From positions 1 through 8,798 of the forward strand of contig JAEYZS010000193.1 of NCBI GenBank assembly GCA_023427925.1: a stretch of DNA of 8,798 nt, given 5' to 3'. Positions within the stretch are counted from its first letter, which is position 1. The number at the start of each line of letters is the position of its first letter. Positions 6,160 to 8,798 of this stretch are shown here, in pieces. Under the pieces are notes generated by a model that was given only the letters and a program-made list of their open reading frames with translations, did no database searches and had not been told where the DNA came from. This stretch comes from Pseudomonadota bacterium (GTDB lineage: Bacteria > Bdellovibrionota > Bdellovibrionia > Bdellovibrionales > JAEYZS01). The position numbers and the translations under genes are program-made.

Positions 6160-6834
6160 TTATCTCAGAAAGGATGAGATATCAGCAACCACTTTTTGAG
6201 GAATCTCGTGTCCACCCTGAAAGAGTTGCAAAAATCCATCCCAACCATTTTCATTTAATTTTTGATTTAATTTCTCAGCTAACACAGACGGTAAAATAGG
6301 GTCATGAATTCCGTGACTTTGATAATATCTTAACCCTTTTTTACTGGACATTTGATTAATCCATCTTTCTTCATTCACTAAAGTTCCTGAGAGTAAAATA
6401 GCTCCCTTGGGTTGAATATCAGTCTCAAGAAGAATTTCCGTAATCAGCATCGCTCCTTGACTAAAACCGCCAAGAAACGTTGTTGAAAAATCTAAGTTAA
6501 GATTTCTTAAAAATTTCTCGAGTCTAACTCGAGCCTCGTCCATCCCTGTTGGTTTTAGCTTGGTAAACTCCCCCATTCGTAGAGATCGTTCAAATGCGGG
6601 AATGTCGATATGAAACCACGCCTTCCCATACATGTGAGGCCCGATGGGTACATCTAAAAATCCATTCGGAAATATCCAGTGATACGGCTTCTGTGTATCA
6701 ATCACATCATGGAGTGAATACAGATCCAACATGTCCGCACCGTAACCATGAAGCATGATGATTTTGTTAGGAGAATTTATATCGCCAGCCTCAACATACT
6801 GAAGGCCTGCTAAATTTTTTGCCTGAATTTGCAT
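6160..6834 (-). CDS. Phospholipase/carboxylesterase-family alpha/beta hydrolase
   Basis: This 224-residue protein has the size and motif order of the phospholipase/carboxylesterase (Abhydrolase_2) family of serine hydrolases, which cleave carboxyl or thioester bonds. IIMLHGYGADMLDL (25-38) gives the oxyanion-hole region, GGFSQGAML (122-130) the nucleophile elbow with Ser125, SHGIHDPILP (173-182) the acid Asp178, and GGHEIP (207-212) the catalytic His209. No signal peptide is seen, so it should be cytoplasmic. The substrate is unknown. The longest frame starts at 6939 inside sua5 and would add 35 mostly Lys/Arg residues encoded by a purine tract. ATG 6834 gives the normal family length and avoids the 64-base overlap. 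Neither start has a clear Shine-Dalgarno, only purine-rich AGAAGAGA before the ATG at 6834. It lies 41 bases behind sua5 and is likely co-transcribed with it. Confidence 0.85.
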   Translation of the reverse strand: MQIQAKNLAGLQYVEAGDINSPNKIIMLHGYGADMLDLYSLHDVIDTQKPYHWIFPNGFLDVPIGPHMYGKAWFHIDIPAFERSLRMGEFTKLKPTGMDEARVRLEKFLRNLNLDFSTTFLGGFSQGAMLITEILLETDIQPKGAILLSGTLVNEERWINQMSSKKGLRYYQSHGIHDPILPSVLAEKLNQKLNENGWDGFLQLFQGGHEIPQKVVADISSFLR

Positions 6835-6837
6835 TGA

Positions 6838-6877
6838 TCTCTTCTTTCTTTTCTCTCTTTTTTCTATTTTCTTTTTT
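6838..6877 (-). other. 40-base polypurine tract in the leader of the esterase gene
   Basis: The minus strand is all A or G for 40 bases, apart from one T at 6866, between the sua5 stop and the esterase start. Its mirror on the plus strand is a T/C tract. No GGAGG core is present. It may serve as an extended weak purine-rich ribosome-landing site, or simply reflect non-coding drift; read as codons it gives the implausible Lys/Arg run of the longer frame. Confidence 0.5.
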
Positions 6878-7838
6878 AAATTTGATAATCTATTTTTAAA
6901 CTTGCTGCTTTTCTTAATCTGTCCCAAATTGCAGCCCATAAATTATCTTGGTAATCTTTTTTCTCTCGAACAAATATCAAATTTGCGCCCGACTCCCCAC
7001 ATCTTCTTAAGTTATGATAAAGCTCTCTTGCTGCTATCGCAGGATCATTGTGTAATACCAATTCAATGGGCTTGATCGTTTGAATGTTAAGCTTAATCTT
7101 GATTTCATCTTGTAGCTTTGGATCTTCGAGCTCGTGATCGCCGATGATAACAAGGGGTATTGACGGCATATAGTGATGCTTAAGATGACCGGGCGCCACG
7201 GGAGATTGTTCTTCGAAGATAGAAATCTCTTTGATATAGCCTTGCAATGCTTCTCTTAGCATTTCTTTGGTGATGGATCCTGGTCGATAAATTTTAATTA
7301 GCAAATAATTCGAATCAAATCCAATCACAGTGGATTCTAGTCCAATCTCACAGGCGCCACCATCTAGAACCATAACGTCATCACCGAACTCCTTTCTGAC
7401 ATGCTCTGCAGTTGTCGGCGATGTTTTACCAAAAAGGTTGGCTGAAGGTGCGGCTACGGGATTTCCTAATTTGTTGATGAGCTTTAATGCAATAGGATGC
7501 TTAGGAAATCGAACAGCAACTGTTTCTAAACCAGAAGTAATTTTTGGATTAACATATTTTGATTTAGGTAGAATCATCGTGAGTGGGCCTGGCCAGAACT
7601 TTTCTGCTAAAAATTGAGCCAGATCTGGAAAATCCAAAACAACAGATTTAAGTTGTATCAAATGTGAAATATGCACGATGAGTGGATCAAAAAAGGGACG
7701 CTGTTTGGTTTTAAAAATATTTTCGATTCCTTGCGGGTTTTTGATATCCGCAGCCAAACCATACACCGTTTCGGTGGGCATCCCGACAACGCCGCCGTTT
7801 CTAAGAGTCTCAACTGCTTTTGTGATTTCCGCTTCCAT
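6876..7838 (-). CDS. L-threonylcarbamoyladenylate synthase, Sua5/TsaC2 type
   Basis: This enzyme joins L-threonine, bicarbonate and ATP into threonylcarbamoyl-AMP, the precursor used to make t6A at position 37 of ANN-decoding tRNAs in the cytoplasm. The YrdC-like domain fills residues 1 to about 205. It contains GVVGMPTETVYGLAAD (16-31), the KxR pair in KTKQRP (Lys45, Arg47), FWPGPLT (81-87), VAAPSANLFGKTSPTT (128-143), GLESTV (166-171) and YRPGSIT (184-190). The linker SPVAPGHLKHHYMP (212-225), with its histidines, and the C-terminal Sua5 domain (about 226-320, with RELYHNLR and WAAIWDRLRKAA) show the long Sua5/TsaC2 form rather than the short TsaC form. At 320 residues it is normal length. 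ATG 7838 fits the family start, but no Shine-Dalgarno lies at normal distance; the nearest GGAG is about 23 bases upstream. It sits 64 bases behind the M15 gene and 41 ahead of the esterase. Confidence 0.93.
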   Translation of the reverse strand: MEAEITKAVETLRNGGVVGMPTETVYGLAADIKNPQGIENIFKTKQRPFFDPLIVHISHLIQLKSVVLDFPDLAQFLAEKFWPGPLTMILPKSKYVNPKITSGLETVAVRFPKHPIALKLINKLGNPVAAPSANLFGKTSPTTAEHVRKEFGDDVMVLDGGACEIGLESTVIGFDSNYLLIKIYRPGSITKEMLREALQGYIKEISIFEEQSPVAPGHLKHHYMPSIPLVIIGDHELEDPKLQDEIKIKLNIQTIKPIELVLHNDPAIAARELYHNLRRCGESGANLIFVREKKDYQDNLWAAIWDRLRKAASLKIDYQI

Positions 7839-7892
7839 AACGTTTAGTGATACAAAAAACTCTCCAATAAAGCAAAGCTCTTCTGCTCTTTG

Positions 7893-7920
7893 ACCCTAGT
7901 GTTTATTGAATAACTAGGGT
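7893..7920 (+). terminator. Stem-loop with T run facing the plus direction
   Basis: ACCCTAGT (7893-7900) pairs perfectly with ACTAGGGT (7913-7920) around a 12-base loop, and TTTT follows, giving a T5 run from 7920 to 7924. This is an intrinsic-terminator shape for plus-strand transcription, yet every gene around it is on the minus strand. The loop holds the stop codon of the M15 gene. In the minus direction no T run follows, so there it could only act as a 3' stem-loop. Confidence 0.45.
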
Positions 7921-8798
7921 TTTTGTGAGTTTTATGTTCTCACCGATGGTGTGTAAAACCTGATATGTTCCTTTTTGAACGGGTAAGGAGACTTCGCTTT
8001 GTTCAAGAGTGACCAAATCACCATTGGGTGCCGCGATTTCCCATCTTTTGTAAAGCTCTTCTGAGTCCTCTGTGTAAGTCACATGACTCTTAAGCAAAAT
8101 AATATTTCCCGCCTTTAGATTTCCAGAAACCTGGATAAAAGACGTTTCTTTGAGATTACTCACGATATTAAACCGGGCCTCTTCATTTGAAAGCTGATGA
8201 ATATGCTTGCTATCAAGAGCGCCAAAGAAAATCGGCTCAACTGGTTTATTTCTCCAATCACAATGTACATGAGAAACGTATTTATCAATGTAAGTGGCTC
8301 CAAGTTCACGACAGTACTGAACGAGTTGATTTAAGGTAGCAGTACTTGACGCAATATCCACGGCATCGCCGTATTGATGACGAGACCATTTTGCAGAACC
8401 ACTTATACTTGCGTTCCACTTTGGTGATCGAAATGCGCTATTGATCCTAAGAGCTGAGCCGGTTTTAGATCTCAACTCTTGGATTTTCTTTACGACATAG
8501 GTAGAAAAAATCCCGAAGCTTCCTTTTTGGATACTCATAAACTCTGAAATAACAAAGTTAGGTGCGATCCTTAACGACTGAGGGCTTGCAGCCAAATCGA
8601 CACCCTGAACAGGCATTCTATATTGTTCTTTATTTGCACCGGACATAAAGGAAGAATCGGTAAAGGGATTGAGGTATTTTTCTTTTTTAGGGTCTATGGT
8701 TTTAACCTTAATACACGCTTCTCCTTGAGACTTTTCACCTAAATAACAAGCGCTTGCTCCGTTAGCTCCTTCATTTTCTGAATTGAAATTTCCAGACG
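7903..8798 (-). CDS. M15-family zinc D-Ala-D-Ala peptidase-like protein, 5' end missing
   Basis: The frame is open from its stop at 7903 to the window edge, so the gene begins outside. An ATG at 8646 exists, but 50 codons upstream (with ACYLGEKSQGEACIKVKT and YLNPFTDSSF) read as coding and are stop-free. The core matches peptidase M15: RINSAFRSP, then SRHQYGDAVDI with zinc ligands His (8377-8379) and Asp (8356-8358), and SHVHCDW with the HxH pair that ends the site. Relatives cleave or trim peptidoglycan stem peptides. About 100 residues follow the peptidase domain (KAGNIILLKSHVTY, YKRWEIAAPNGDLV, KGTYQVLHTIGE). They look like a beta-rich Ig- or PKD-like domain, possibly for substrate or wall attachment. 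A signal peptide or lipobox is expected upstream but cannot be seen. Whether it acts on the cell's own wall or another's is unknown. Confidence 0.85.
   Translation of the reverse strand, partial: SGNFNSENEGANGASACYLGEKSQGEACIKVKTIDPKKEKYLNPFTDSSFMSGANKEQYRMPVQGVDLAASPQSLRIAPNFVISEFMSIQKGSFGIFSTYVVKKIQELRSKTGSALRINSAFRSPKWNASISGSAKWSRHQYGDAVDIASSTATLNQLVQYCRELGATYIDKYVSHVHCDWRNKPVEPIFFGALDSKHIHQLSNEEARFNIVSNLKETSFIQVSGNLKAGNIILLKSHVTYTEDSEELYKRWEIAAPNGDLVTLEQSEVSLPVQKGTYQVLHTIGENIKLTKTLVIQ

Noticed and set aside
6835..6939. 35-residue Lys/Arg-rich N-terminal extension of the esterase
   Set aside because: It overlaps the sua5 3' end, has no Shine-Dalgarno at 6939, and comes from a low-complexity purine tract; the family begins near Met 6834.
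7871..7893. Imperfect inverted repeat in CAAAGCTCTTCTGCTCTTTG
   Set aside because: The arms resemble each other but do not pair cleanly; it is mostly a pyrimidine-rich direct similarity with no supported function.

Overview
The window looks like an ordinary stretch of chromosome from an AT-rich Gram-negative bacterium. I see no mobile element, CRISPR array, tRNA or rRNA, and no gene-free stretch longer than about 100 bases. The gene set and the style of the secreted zinc-peptidase gene remind me of Bdellovibrionota (Bdellovibrio or Bacteriovorax relatives), but that is an impression from memory and not a proven assignment. Both edges cut genes: an acyl-CoA dehydrogenase at the left and an M15-type peptidase at the right.

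Layout. Bases 1-845 are on the minus strand: a thioredoxin-fold [2Fe-2S] ferredoxin, a stand-alone Smr-domain protein 11 bases behind it, then the first 62 codons of an acyl-CoA dehydrogenase. A ten-helix EamA-family transporter (904-1785, plus) is divergent from the ferredoxin. Next come an unrecognised 110-residue protein (1837-2169, minus) with a good sigma-70-like promoter, and a NupC-type nucleoside transporter (2274-3473, minus). Divergent from nupC is the purK-purE pair (3576-5335, plus), which carries out the two-step carboxylation of AIR in de novo purine synthesis. The rest (5346-8798) is all minus strand. In transcription order it holds the cut M15 peptidase, a full-length Sua5/TsaC2 tRNA-modification enzyme, an alpha/beta-hydrolase esterase and an unrecognised exported protein.

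How the genes fit together. The clearest link is purine supply: nucleoside uptake (nupC) and de novo synthesis (purK, purE) diverge from one 102-base intergenic region that holds two short dyads, which suggests shared control. The ferredoxin-Smr pair is a tight two-gene unit whose shared role is unknown. The other neighbours look like unrelated housekeeping genes.

Several starts were moved from the longest reading frame using Shine-Dalgarno position: EamA to 904, the 110-residue protein to a GTG at 2169, nupC to 3473, purK to 3576 and the esterase to 6834. The M15 gene has no stop between 8646 and the window end, so it is 5'-incomplete. I found no convincing new biological system. The best leads are an RBS-containing hairpin before the exported protein, a dyad straddling the -35 of the unknown small gene, and the nupC/purK intergenic dyads.
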